A DNA stretch of 64,000 nt from Kwoniella bestiolae CBS 10118. Lineage: Eukaryota > Basidiomycota > Tremellomycetes > Tremellales > Cryptococcaceae. The notes below the pieces were generated by a model. That model saw nothing but the letters and a program-made list of their open reading frames with translations, was not told the origin of the DNA and made no database searches. Shown piece after piece: positions 34,396 through 47,400 of this stretch. The DNA lies in assembly GCF_000512585.2 (NCBI RefSeq), contig NC_089244.1:1860001-1924000 (forward strand), read 5' to 3'. Both the position numbers and the translations under genes were made by a program. Each line of letters begins with the position of its first letter. The first letter of the stretch is position 1.

Positions 34396-37300
34396 ATGCC
34401 TCGTAAAAAGGTACAATCAGACGATGAGATCGAAATAACCATCGAACACCCTACCGACACTCCCTCTTCCTCACAACCACCTTCTCCAGGTCCATCCTCG
34501 TTAAAGGGGAAAACCAAGTCCGGGAAGAAGGGAGAGAAGAGGACTCCTCCTCCATCTGGACTTCGTCAGCGGATTAAGAGTACGGTCGAGGAGATAAGTA
34601 AGGAGACGGAGGAGCTGCATGTCAGGTTGAAGAGGAAGGTGAGCCCTTTACCGTGTAAAATGGGAGGGAAAGATGGTTAGCTGATTTTGGGTGTGGGTGC
34701 ATAGGATGATGGGCATTACAAGGTGAGCTCTCATGTATGCGCTGCAATACATCTGGTCTTATGCTGACTTGGATGACCTTGTAGCTCCTAGGTATGCTCC
34801 ATCGCCCGTCGTCTACAAAGCGATACTGATTTTGATAACGATAACTCCGTACAGCCCCTGGAACACCATTCAATGAAATTGGTAAGTCTCAGCTGTCATC
34901 TCGAGATTCGTCTACCTAACAGCTGACGGACTATTTCTTACCCAGATCTAAGCGAATCAGTGTTTTTCAAACATGATGGACACAAGAAATCGAATTGGAA
35001 ATCATGGTTGTTCGGCAGGAAAGTGGGTCATTTTCCTTCCTTCCGTTGCTTCCTCGTTGCGGATCAAACGGTCTGATACATACTGATAATGATATCCCGT
35101 AGTTCGTCTTCCCCTTGTAAGCTTTCTTCAATGTCTCCTCTGACGGATAGCAAAGCTTACCGCGAGTCTTGAGATAGGGGTGTCATATTGGGTATATGTA
35201 TCGCTCTGTGGGCGGTGGATCTGACTACCCTACCGTGAGCTCTATTTGTACCAGAGAGGGATATGTGTGAGCTCACGAGGGTACGATAGAGCCGATATGA
35301 AAGATATTTGGACGACTCTGCCTGCTGCGTTGGATCCTAGGGATTTGTTGGCTAATCTTACGGTTGTTGAGGGTGAGTTCATCATGCTATGCTATGAAAT
35401 AAAGGAATAGGCAGACCTTTCCGGGGCTGGAGTATGTCCTCACTCAAACCATCAGATATATGATACTCTTCCTCTGGCTTTGACTATTGGTGCAACTCCA
35501 TCACCTATGACTACTAATGAGGACCTGGTCGATTTCAGGCGCACGAAGAGCACTGGAGAACCGAGATTTTACCGTCGGGGAGTCCTTGGTCGAGCAATAC
35601 GGATTACACAAACATCATCCAATAGTACTGATACCTGGTATCGTATCTACCGGATTGGAAAGTTGGGGTACGGAGAGTGTCGCTAGACCATTCTTCAGGA
35701 AGAGATTATGGGTAAGTCAATCGGTGTCAGCTGTGGATGTTGCTTCGGATCTTCAAATTCAGCTGACACTTGACATAGGGTACATCAACGATGATCAGAG
35801 CTGTGTTGACCAACAAGTAGGTTCTGAACCCCAATTTCAGCTGACAGAGGCGCGAACACGTCGATAACTGATAATGGGGTTTATAGGGAACGGTGGATTC
35901 AGGCGTTATCCATCGACCCTGAGACGGGGTTGGATCCACCTGGATTCAAGATTAGAGCTGCTCAGGGCTTGGACGCTGCTGTGAGTATATCAGCTGGACC
36001 TTGCGGATTGGTGGAAACAAGCTGAATGGCATTTGGACATTGGCATAGTCCGAATTTATCCAAGGTCAGCTGACTCGGTCTCAAGGAATTGTCGCGGTAG
36101 TTGTACCTGACGAGCGGTTTCATAGGTTATTGGATTTGGCAGAAGATCGTCGAGAATCTAGCTACGTTGGGATACGATACCAACTCGATGGATATGGCTG
36201 CTTATGATTGGTATGTCATGTCTTCACTCAGCTTTACCTCAATCATCCTCTTCAGAGGGGTCTATAAGCTGACGTGCAATTGGGACAGGCGACTGGCATA
36301 TTATAATCTCGAGACTAGAGATGCGTATTTCACGAGGTTGAAAACTAGGATAGAGAATATGAGGAGACATAACGGACAGAAAGTGGTGCTGTGTTCGCAC
36401 TCGTATGTCCATATCACCCATCTCATGAACATCAATTTCAGCTAATGAGGGATTGTTGGTCGTAGGATGGGAGGAACCGTGTTGCTGGTAAGTCCGCTGG
36501 TGAACGGCCGAGAAGCCATCAGCTGATCAATATCTCTTCATAGTATTTGTGGGTCCTTTTGCGAGCGGTGGACCGGAGAAAGCGAATAAGCTAATAATTG
36601 TCCAGCTTGAAATGGGTTGAGTCGGATCCTAAGGAAAATGGCTTTGGCGGAGGGGGAGGTGCAGCTTGGGTCGATGTGAGTAACACCCCTTCTTGAATTC
36701 CCATTCTTGATCGCACTCAAGGGAGATCTGGGGATTGACAGTGCTAATCACATTGATATTAGGAAAACATCGAGTCGTGGGTGAACGTCGCGGGAACGAT
36801 GCTAGGAGTATCAAAAGCTATGACTGCTTTCTTGTCTGGTGAAATGAGGGATACCGTCGAATTGGTAAACTCCTTCCTAAGCATTTCTCATTAATCTGGC
36901 AGCTGATATACTCTGTAGCATCCCGCTGGATCATGGGTCCTTGAGAAAGTGAGTTCTTTGGTGAATCGATATATGGGGTACAGGGAGCTAACATGGCAAA
37001 TAGTTCTTCTCGCGCAGAGAAAGAGCTAAATTGTTTAGAAGATGGCCTGGGTCAACTTCGATGTGGATGAAGGTGAGTTGGCGAGAATTGCTGATGTCAT
37101 TTCAGTAATAGTACAACTCGCTCATAAGCATGGACTGATCAGGGCGGTAATCGAATTTGGGGCGATGACTCGGGCGCACCCGATGATCCCCCCAATGCTA
37201 CAGATACTCACGGCCGATTCTTCTCGTTCCGTCATCCAGGTACTTCGGAGGAAGAGTCGTCCTTGAACAGCGGAACCGTTTCTCCCAATTTGACATTAAA

Positions 37301-38479
37301 CGAAGCTGGACCCTATGTCTTGACTCATACTCCGCCTAGCTTCCAGAGGATGATGGAGAGTAATTATAGTGTTGGGTTTGAGAGGGATGAGGAGCAGCTC
37401 AAGAAGAATGATAGGGATCATACTAAGGTGAGTCTTCTCTTCGAATCTTATGAGTATGATCAATAGAAGCGATGCTGATGAGACGATTGCAATGGTAGTG
37501 GAGTAATCCTTTGGAAGTTAGGTAAGCTAATACTCTGTGTAAAATGCTCAGGGCGAGAACGTCCAGCTGACTTGTATGATAGATTGCCTGAAGCTCCTTC
37601 GATGAAGATTTACTGTCTGTATGGACATGGCAAGGAGACAGAGGTCAGTTGGCTGGTTCCAACTCAAGGGAATAAGGGTAACTAACAATAGATTGGTTTG
37701 TAGCGATCGTACTGGTACATGCAGGGGGAGTACGAACATGATGATACTCGATCTGATGCGGAGAATGAGGATGCGTATGTGAGTGCCATTTGTCCCCTCA
37801 CTCAGTTGTCTACCTCGGAGGACTGAGTCGGTCAGTAGTGGAAAAAGCCGATGATCTGCAGCTAACACTGCATACGCTGACTCGATGATCTACAGTGCGA
37901 CACATCAGACCCTTCAAACGGATGCGACAATTCCACCACACTCCGCGCACCACTCGATTTCCCCCTATCCCGAAAACACTGGATAGATTCCGTAGTCACT
38001 GTCAAAGGGTCCAATCCTGAAGTTCGATCTGGCGTTAAGTTCGGTGATGGAGATGGGACAATCCCTGTGATAAGTCTGGGAAGTATGTGCGTTAAAGGTT
38101 GGAATGGGACTACGAAGTGGAACCCTGCTGGTATCGAGGTTATAACTCAGGGTGGGTGGAGTGTCGCTACTCTACTAGCAAGACACCTCCTTATTACGGT
38201 GATAGCTGATACATTCTAACTTGACAGAATACCTCCATTCGCCGGAAAGTATGGATCTTCGTGGAGGTGCGCAAACGTGAGTTGGGCCACTATTGATATA
38301 GTAAAAGAGACCAAGCTGATAACGATTGTGCGATATGCAGAGCCGACCACGTAGATATCCTAGGAGCTACTCCACTCAACACTGCCATCCTTAAGATAGC
38401 AGCTGGTAGAGGTGATTTGGTGACTCAGCAGATTGGCTCGGAGATTTTCGAGTATGTCAAGAAGATGGATTGGGATTGA
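34396..38479 (+). CDS. LRO1: Phospholipid:diacylglycerol acyltransferase
   Basis: Twenty-seven exons: 34396-34638, 34705-34722, 34785-34791, 34855-34881, 34946-35022, 35103-35116, 35178-35234, 35290-35372, 35539-35711, 35779-35816, 35887-35980, 36049-36064, 36126-36210, 36289-36402, 36466-36487, 36544-36548, 36606-36675, 36763-36864, 36919-36948, 37004-37072, 37143-37427, 37499-37521, 37583-37643, 37704-37778, 37896-38151, 38228-38276, 38341-38479; 2232 bases (743 aa). A basic cytosolic N-terminus leads to one ER membrane span (VFPLGVILGICIALWAVDL, about 126-144). The lumenal LCAT-type alpha/beta-hydrolase follows: HHPIVLIPGIVSTGLESW lid start, nucleophile SHSMGG (Ser about 349, codon split TC|G by an intron), Asp in GDGDGTIP, His in ADHVDILG. 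Lro1 transfers an acyl chain from phospholipid to diacylglycerol, making triacylglycerol. Exons of 7 and 5 bases are needed to keep frame. Start 34396 (MPRKKVQSDDE) is preferred to 34246. Confidence 0.95.
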
Positions 38480-38938
38480 TTTGTGGTGTTTGTTTCTTAG
38501 ATGTTTTCATGTTATGATGATGATGATAGATAGATGGGATTGATTATGTATCATATTAGATGGTTTGGCTGCATACAATAGAAGTTACTTAACAGTACAG
38601 ATATCAAACTTGACACGATGGGTATTGGGAGAGTAGATGTGGTTAGTAACTCCTTCCTACGTGGATGGTCGATGACGATTTGTACGAAATCAGGCACGAT
38701 CAGTCGAGTTGAATCGACATTACCAAGTTACGACGTACAGTAAGCTTTCACTTCAAATCCCTCTTTGCAATTGAAGTGATATTGCATCACATCCACACTT
38801 GGAGCACACATAACATTCCGGAGAGGGCTTGATTTCTTCAGATTCACATCCAGAAAGACATAAGGAATCCGACTTGTCTATTGTCCTCACAGATCTCTTA
38901 TGGATATATCCCTTCCGATCCAGTGGAAATAGTAGAGA
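38480..38938. other. Intergenic region LRO1 to FAD-oxidase gene
   Basis: 459 bases with no supported gene; a short GATGAT run at about 38515-38526. Confidence 0.6.
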
Positions 38939-41542
38939 ATGAGAATAGCTATTGTCGGTACGGGCGTATCTGGTATATCAGCCTTATGGGTGAGAACAAT
39001 CCAACGTTTCGACCTGCTACTATCGTATCATCCCGAAAACTGATAGGGTACCTTGATATGGGTGTAGCTACTCAACGAGTTCTCAGAACATGAAGTGAAC
39101 ATATATGAGAAGGATGAGAGACCCGGTGGACATACTAATACTGTAGAGTTTAGGAGTGAGTTGGGTTCTAGTCTAGCCTGTATATCTCTCTTGATACTTG
39201 ACGATGAGGTGCTGAGGCTGATTGTGTGCTTGTCATAAGGGGAGGGGAAAGAACCTTGTCAGGTCGATACGTGAGTTATCTATGTTAATCAGTGATGATA
39301 CAAGGGGAAGTATAAGCTAACAAAATGAACGCTTTCGGATGGATGAAGAGGCTTTGTGAGTTAGGAACCCATTCTACACCGTTCGGTCCAATCTGTCTAT
39401 CTCGGCTTTCCACAAGTCGCAGTTCATACCGCATTCACACCTCTTGCACAAGAACACCGATGACTGACCGCCTGACTCACATGCTGTCCTGCGTTATCTT
39501 TAGATCGTCTGCAACCCACCCACATATCCCAACTTCCTCCGATTCCTCCAACACCTTAAGATACCCACGCTGAAGACCGAGATGACCTTCTCAGTCACGA
39601 GAGATAGGGGCGCGTTTGAATGGGCTGGTGAAGGGCTGGGAGGGGTGTTTTGTCAACTATCGAATTTGTGAGTCGACTTCTCCTCATTCCCACAATCGTT
39701 GGACCATCGGTTGGCAAGGGAGAATCACACAGAAACGAGCAACACACCACCAAGGTCAGGGCACTGACCTACTATCTCTTGATCTTAGGTTCAACCCCCG
39801 ACTATACAGGATGTTATTTGATATCATCCGATTTAACCTCTTTGCGACTGATCTGCTGCACCAGGAGGGAGATAGGGAAGGGATCAGTATTGGTGATTTT
39901 CTTGAGATGGAGGGGTATGGAGAAGGGTTTAGGGATGATTATTTGATGGTGAGTTAGTCAACCGATACTCGTTGTGGATATGCGACCTCTCGACTTCCCC
40001 TATCATTCATCAATTCAGATCCTGGCCTGTTGTGATATTGCAAAGACGAAGAAGAACGAGCTGATCAGCTGCGGTGGTGATTGTAGCCCATGACGGGTGC
40101 TATCTGGTCTACACCTGCCGATCAAGCTGCCTTGGACTTCCCCGCCTCAACGTTGATACGGTTTTTCCATAATCATCATTTGTTACAGATTACGGGGAAG
40201 CCCAAGTGGTTGACTGTTGATGGTGGCTCGTGAGTACCTACTCCGGAAGACCTCTTACAGCAATACGAGCCTAGGGTCAAGCAGATGCTGATGTCTTCGT
40301 TGAATGGCTGCAGCAAGAAATATCTGGACGCAGTTCTGGGCAAACTACCCAAAGAGAACTTGCATCTCAATACGGAGATAACGGCTATCGAGTCTGTGGA
40401 GAACGGCGTGAACCTTGTGGAAGCCTCAGGTCAGAGGCACCTGTACGATCATGTTATACTAGCGTGAGTATGCGAAGGTCTACCGGCCATTTGATCGATA
40501 TCGCTCTGCCTTCGTCATTTGTGATCGGCCTTGGGCTAACTACGTTCTTGTACAGGACTCATTCCGACACGACTTCGAAGTTGCTCAGAAATGGTGGTGG
40601 ACTGACAGAAGACGAGGAGAAAGCTTTGGGTCCTTGGAAATGGAGTAAGAACGAGGCTGTCTTGCATTGGGATGAGAAGGTGCGTAAACCATGGGTTCAC
40701 TGTGCAACGGGGATGAGGTGGTGGCTGAATATACACTCTGTTGTAGTTGATGCCTGTAAGGCGCAAAGCATACTCTGGTGAGCTGGGCGAATGAGTGCGG
40801 TCTTAGATACAGCTCAAGCTGACTATGATTATATTGCAGCTTGGAATTACCTTACATTGACCGAAAGTGATGCCAACAAACCTCGTACTTCGGACTCAAA
40901 AGTCGAGACTGTAGCGTTGTGAGTAATCGTTCCTACATATGCTGAAACGCAAACGCAATCAGAGCTTTACTTATTCCTTGTATGCTTAGAACATACGATA
41001 TGAACATTCTTCAACACCTGCCCGAATCGAAACACGGTCTAGTCCTCGTCACCCTCAACCCCCCATTCCCAGTTGACGAGAGCAAGATCATCCGAAAATT
41101 CACATATGAACATCCCATGATGACCCACGAATCGGTTGCTTCTCAGAAACTACTCCCCTCAATCCAGAATACACGGGGTATATCTTACGCAGGAGCATGG
41201 ACGAAATATGGTTTCCACGAAGATGGATTTACCTCATCAATGAAACTACTCCTTCAACCTCCTTTCAACGTCACGCCTCCCTTCCCACTCCGACCAGCTA
41301 CGAGGGATTTACCGACTACCACATACGCTGTGCTCATCGCTAGGATACTGGTGAATGTTCTGGAGAGCTTGAGACGGAGGGTACAGCCGGGATGGTACTG
41401 GGTCAGATGGGTTGTTGTGGTGGGGTTGGTATGGTTAGAACAGGTCATGGGGGTTGTGAGATGGAGGGAAGGTGAAGATGAAGTTAGGAGGTTGAAGGGG
41501 TATTGGGTGGGGGACGATGGGGAGGGCAAGAAGAGGAGATAG
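38939..41542 (+). CDS. FAD-dependent amine-oxidase-like protein with C-terminal membrane segment
   Basis: Twelve exons: 38939-38989, 39068-39155, 39240-39270, 39349-39355, 39504-39667, 39789-39948, 40087-40229, 40314-40463, 40556-40679, 40747-40777, 40840-40918, 40990-41542; 1581 bases (526 aa). The N-terminus is a dinucleotide-binding fold, MRIAIVGTGVSGISALW, followed by VNIYEKDERPGGHTNTVEF and VDTGFIVCNPPTYPNFLRF. The middle has KPKWLTVDGGS and the C-terminal half contains YAGAWTKYGFHEDGF, the FAD-contacting end of the amine-oxidase fold. A hydrophobic stretch (WVRWVVVVGLVWLEQVMGVV) near 475-494 suggests membrane association. The family is the widespread NAD/FAD-binding amine-oxidase-like group found in fungi and bacteria, often next to cyclopropane fatty-acid synthase genes in bacteria; the substrate is unknown. 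A 7-base exon encodes the conserved TGF. Confidence 0.88.
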
Positions 41543-41963
41543 GGGTGGAAAGTAAATCATTCATCCAATTGGGTGTTGTCGTTCTATCCTATGCATGGTC
41601 CTATAATGTCATACTACCACCAGCTCTGTAGCTTCGGTGATCTGTTTTGAGATCCGTATGAAAAGGTTAGTCACGTCTTCACATGTCCATTCGGCCGACA
41701 CAAAGGAATGAGAATGCGATTAACCAGTAAGAACACTCGGATTACAAAAGTTTCTAATGAATTGAAAATTTGTAAGTGGTGTTAGAGTATTGATGACATA
41801 AGCGAACTCGTAATTTCCCCTATAAAGACTAGCGTAACTTGCCAAGACTAACCTCTATTTCATGTTACTGTTCACTCCACCTTCATTAAAACTTTCTCAT
41901 CAATTGCCACCACTTGCTATTTTCTCATCACTCGACACCACGCAATCACAGACTCAAATCACA
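41543..41963. other. Intergenic region FAD-oxidase to CCC1
   Basis: 421 bases. An in-frame ATG at 41862 would extend CCC1 by 34 residues; otherwise nothing is recognised. Confidence 0.55.
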
Positions 41964-43761
41964 ATGTCATCCTCATGCTGCGGCGGTAAAGGCGGAGCAG
42001 GGTGCTGCAAGGACCAACCTCAATCTCAAAATGGCGCGGCCGTACCATTACTTCGAGGAAAGAAGACAGCCCAACAACCAGGTTCCTACGCTGCTGTAGC
42101 TGCTACCGGTACCTCGAACGAGTCGCAGCAGAACAACAAATCCTACGGAGCCGTTTGGACACTTGAGAACAATGTACCGCAGGGTAATAGGACGCAACAG
42201 CTTCAGGATGTTTTGGGCGATCATGAGCCGTTGGGGAGTAAGTGCTCGGCCCACGCTTCGGGCGGACAATGTTGTGAGTGTTTCCTATCTCTCTGATCAG
42301 AGGAAGGTAGCTGATGTGGAGTGAGGGAATAGGCAAAGAGTTGAAGGGTGATGATGAGAGACATTTGATAAGTCCTGAGATCGTTAGGGATGTGTGAGTC
42401 TGTTCTATTTTGGTATAGCTGGGTGGATGACATGCTTATCAAGCGATTCTATATACCTTCTCGTATCACTCGACCCTCTCCCGCCACTTGCGATGCCATC
42501 ACTCGCCCTCACATCGCCATTCTACACAACGCTTTACCCTGCACAACGCGCAATATCACGTCCGACTCGACAACCCCTCCTTTATACCACAGAATTATCG
42601 GTCTCTCGGACGGTCTGACAGTGCCTTTCGCCCTCACTGCTGGTCTCTCCTCGTTGGGTAGCTCAAGCTTGGTAGTTACCGGCGGACTGGCGGAACTCTG
42701 TGCTGGAGCTATTTCAATGGGGTTGGGTGGATATCGTGAGTGGTAATTGTAAGAGGATCCCATATCGACCTATACTGATCATTAATCATCTATCTTCAAT
42801 TCGCCTTTATTTTTACCGACCTTCGCGACCTGTCTACATGTCCGCCCCACCTGTCTTCCCATGACCATTTTGCTCTCATCTCGCCAACAATGTGCACGCA
42901 CACTCCACCAGTCGCTTCGCAAGCCGAGCTAGACCACTTCCACTACCTCCGACGTCAAACGCAAGCTCGTGTCCTCCGATCCTGCTCAGGCGAGATGGAA
43001 CGTGAAGTTCACTCCATCCTCGGTCCCCTCGGAGTCAAAGAACCCCTATCTCGATTAATAGCTGAAGATCTCAGGATCGTGGAGGATGATCTGTACGGTC
43101 CCAAGGATGGAACGACCGGTACGGAGGGAGTCATGCCTGCTTCTCAGGTCGCGCCTTTATCCCACGTCAAGCGATGGAGTAGTATTTTCAACTGGGGAAG
43201 CAAGAAGGGCGGAGAGGAGGAAGAGGGAGGTGAAAGTAAGGTGGATGAGGATATGGGGTTGACGGCGTTTTTGTTGAAGTTTGGTGAAGGTTTGGGTGAG
43301 TCGACCGTCACTCCAACATCTACAGCTTCATGATTATGTGTCGCATCGCGAGCTAACCATACCTCACACGAATCCAGAGGAAGTACCGAAATCCCGATTA
43401 TACATCTCCGCCCTCACCATAGGCTTATCATACTTCATCGGTGGCTTGATCCCATTAATACCATATATGATAACCGATACCGCCGAGAAGGGTTTGATCA
43501 TCTCCGCTATCGTCACCGGTGTGATCCTGTTCATCTTTGGAGGATTTAAGACCTACTTCACGTGAGTCGGTTCTTCTTTTGTAATATAAATCTGTCTAGC
43601 TAGCGCGGCGAGGAGTAACCTGACCTTTCGTGGTTCTTCGCAGCGGCGCAACCGGAGGATGGGGCGGATACGCCTACGGAGCCATCTCGACGATGATTGT
43701 TGGTGGTGTTGCTGCGGGAGCGGCATTTGGATTGGTCAAGATCCTAGGTGTGCAAGAATGA
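41964..43761 (+). CDS. CCC1: Vacuolar iron/manganese transporter, CCC1/VIT1 family
   Basis: Six exons: 41964-42273, 42333-42393, 42593-42735, 42912-43295, 43378-43561, 43644-43761; 1200 bases (399 aa). The cytosolic N-terminus is cysteine- and Gln-rich (SSCCGGKGGAGCC). The conserved core starts with RDVIIGLSDGLTVPFALTAG, continues through GLAELCAGAISMGLGGYLA and SQAELDHF, and a long acidic cytosolic loop follows. Three further membrane segments (YISALTIGLSYFIGGLIPLI, IISAIVTGVILFIFGGF, AISTMIVGGVAAGAAFGLV) complete a five-span protein. CCC1/VIT1 proteins import Fe(II) and Mn(II) into the vacuole by proton exchange; the cytosolic loop binds metal. The initial CC-rich segment could add metal binding (inference). 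Start 41964 is preferred to in-frame 41862 because its context (CACAATG) is better. Confidence 0.95.
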
Positions 43762-44482
43762 ACATTTCGTTGAACACGTCACTGTCCAGGAGAAGCAGAG
43801 GGTATTGGGTTTTGGCGTAATCAAAAACACCAGAAGCGATTTTGATGGATCATTATTACCGGTCCATTGTTTACCCGTCTCATACATAGTGTGGTTCCAA
43901 GTTCCCGTCGGCGTGGGATTCCGTGTAAGAATAGACAGAGTTTAGATCAAGCAGTCAAATTTTCGATTTCTATAGATAGTATGGTCAGTTATATATACCC
44001 CGGATGGATATACTGTACTTTATGCTTCACATTGTCCCGTTCGAGCTCAATGACTGCTCTTCTGGAGAAAAGACTTGTGCACCGATCTGCCTGGTCCAAT
44101 GAGGTCGTGTCACTTCTGAGTAAACAGGTCAAAAAATACTGTATATACATTTTGCGTGACGAGACCAAATCTATCTAAAACACTGTACTGTATATGTTCG
44201 AACCGAATCGGATCGAATCGGATCCTATCCTAATCCATGAATGTGATGAAGATGAATATGTAAAAGTCCTTCCATCCTTCCCTTCCCTCCACTAAGCGGG
44301 GTATATCTTGTGAGCCAATCACGCGCGATATGATTTGAGGGTATCCAAGCTACAACGCACGACGCACAGTGCTACCATACCCTTCTCTACCCATTGTACT
44401 GTACCGTGTTACATTCCCATATACACAACACAACCCCGGATTTCTATCTCTCTCCTGTTCTATGCTACCGCTATACACAGAA
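43762..44482. other. Convergent intergenic region CCC1 / GT90
   Basis: 721 bases between two convergent 3' ends. A short tandem CGAATCGGAT repeat is present at 44202-44225. No gene is supported. Confidence 0.6.
44202..44225. repeat. Two-copy CGAATCGGAT direct repeat
   Basis: Two adjacent 10-base copies in the gap between convergent genes; no function is suggested by context. Confidence 0.6.
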
Positions 44483-47400
44483 CTACTCATCCACCATTGG
44501 AGGTACTACGTCGGCAGCTACTGGTACGTCTCCTTTGTTCGCTGAGGATGGAATATGATTGGAGTGGGATGTGGGTAGTATGAAGTCCTAACCAAAATAC
44601 CATTAGCAACCAATGAAATATCGTGAGGTGATAGGATGAAGCATGAGGGTTTATGATAGAGCACTGCAGAAGAGTCAGGCAAACTCACCATCTTGCCGTT
44701 ATCCCTATCAGGCGAAACTAACCTCGCGTACTCGAGGTACAATCTGAACATGTAGGCCTGTAGATCTTCTCTTCTCCATGCTACGTGATGAGAACGATCG
44801 TTGATCAGCCATGAATGTGTCATACTTTGAATTTGCCAGACTCACTCCTCTCAACCCAACACTGCCCGTTCAGAGCTATCCTTCGAGCTACTTCATCGTG
44901 CGCTCCTCTACCTGAAGGCGTACCTCGGAAGCTACATGACCGATCTGTTAGCGTTCCGAGATACGATGTGGAGAATAAAGCTAATGACTTACAAAGACAT
45001 GATGGAGAATAGATCCGAGTAATCCATCTTGGATGGGACGTAGGCGTACCACTCAGGTAAAGACTTGGTGTCTGTTTGCGATGTAGTTCATCAGCTACCT
45101 GTTATTTACGATGTAAGATAGGATAGCCGAACTCACTCCACTCTGGGAAGACGGTAGCTTTGACCACGACGCTAGATAACACGAATTACAATCAGATCGT
45201 GGGTCTTCTCGGGTCAATGAGAAAGGCTTATCTGCTTACTTGTTACTGGCCATGAGACGTGGGAATCGAGATGACCAAGCATTACCGTCGGTCTGCGAGA
45301 TGTAGAGTATGTCAGTAATTTGTTTCTCCTACGCGAGGTCTCCCTGTTTGTCCTGCCACGCCTTTAACGACACACCAACATCATACTCAGAAAGGCAATA
45401 ACAATCAATTCTTTCTGACATGGAATCTAAATCCTCCATATTGCACAGCCACATCTGATTATCATTCATATCCACCATGTCCAACTCCTCGATTGCTAAA
45501 TTCTCGACCCAAAAGACACCACTCACATCAAAGACATATTTGAAATCATTGCTCCTCTCCGCATTATCCTTCCCAGCAAATTCAATCTCCTTCTCCATCT
45601 CATCGCACGTCCCATCATCCCAATCGCACTGCCAATGTCCTCCAGCAAGCTTAACATCCATATAATATTCGCCTAATTCCTTCAAAGGTAATCTGGATAA
45701 CTCTGCTTCGCCCGTCGATCCCACTGGAGCCAGGACCTCGGTGTACGAATCGGATTTATCATTTGCAAGGAAATGGAGTCGTTCTCTGTGGGATTGTCGC
45801 CATTTGGAACCCTTCTTTTTGTCATGGTTGAGACCTGTTGCTAGACCTCTCTATATAAACCAGAATATCCAATTGTCAGTTACTCGTCATGTGAGACGGT
45901 TATTATCGCGAGGAGACTCACCCAGTACAACTTCCCACTCTTCCTGCTCCATTCGGGATCAGGTCCAACATCATCTCTCCTCCCATCCCTTCCAATAGGA
46001 GTTACAGGGATATCCCCGTTCAACATTGTCTTGGAGGGTACAAGGATAGGATACAGCTTGGTATGAGGTTTAGGATGTGTTTCCGAGTTGTGCTCTTCCA
46101 ATAGCATTCCGTGGTTCTCCATGTATGAGGGATGTTGACAGATGTCCATGGCCGCTCCGTGGGCGTTGATGAATGTATCAGCGGCGACTGGACAAGTGAA
46201 TCATATTAACAGTCAATTACAATTCAAACGATGCAATCGACATTTCTCTGATTCGGCAAGCATAGAAGACAACTCACGCTCCTCCTTTTCTCCCTTGTTC
46301 AACGGACTATCCTTGGCACAAGCTTTGGACCAGACTTGTTCGAATCTATCATTCTCATTGGCATGGTTGGAGACCTTGCCGGCCTTGGCGGCATTGACCA
46401 ATTCTTCCTGTCTGGAGTGATCAAGCAGTATGGATGGTTGATCATGGATCGTAAATGTAGCCCTGTAGATTCGTTTGAACCAGGAATCAGCTATCACCGC
46501 GACAAATTATCGAGGAAAGAGAAGCTGAAAAGGAGGCTCACCTGAAAGCACCGATATGCTTGATAAAGGGTTCCAGCAAGTTGATTTGCGAGTCTGCTCT
46601 GGGTCTACTAGCCCACCAAGTATCTCTAGAGTAATCATCGTTCCATTGTAGTTCAACTTTCCCATCATGTATGATCAATGTGAAAGTTTCCTGAATCTTC
46701 TCCGTCTCCTCCAATCGTTCCTGTAAAGTTTTGATGGGCAGACCGTAGAATGGTAGTAGTGAATCCATAATGCTATGAGGGCAATACAGGTAAGCAAGCA
46801 CTCATTATCGCTGAGAGAGACATAGATGGTATAGACAATCAATACTCACGCATCATACTCATCAGGTAAAAGTACGTTGTTGTTCTCAGCGAAATGCCAC
46901 CTATTTGATCGATTCATCAGCTCAGGTTTTATTCATATCATTGATGGGAACACTCACCACTCGTCAAACCCTTTCGGTGGATTCCTCCCCCATTTCTCCT
47001 TGTAGACCTTCACAGCCTGTTCCAACGACTGACTCTGTCTCGCCAACATGGCATTCCACTTCATCTCGCCCTCCCTCAACAAACCCAATATCGGATGAGT
47101 CAAGCCCGAAGGTTGGGATTTCGTCTCATTCGACAACGCCGAGAACTCATCATCGAAATCCGGATCATAGTCATTACCCTCCGAAGGGGGTTTATGAGCC
47201 TTCACTATCCCCGGACTAACGCTCTCCAACACCAATAATTCCGCTCTCCTCTTCTCGTTTGCACTCAACGCATCATATGGCGAGAGGAAGAGACACATCC
47301 CATCTTCGTCGAATTCCACCGGTCTCGAGGGGGTGTTGGGGTTGAGTATGGGGGGCAACCACTTCGAAGGGGAGAAGTAGGAAGCATCTGGTTCGTGGTG

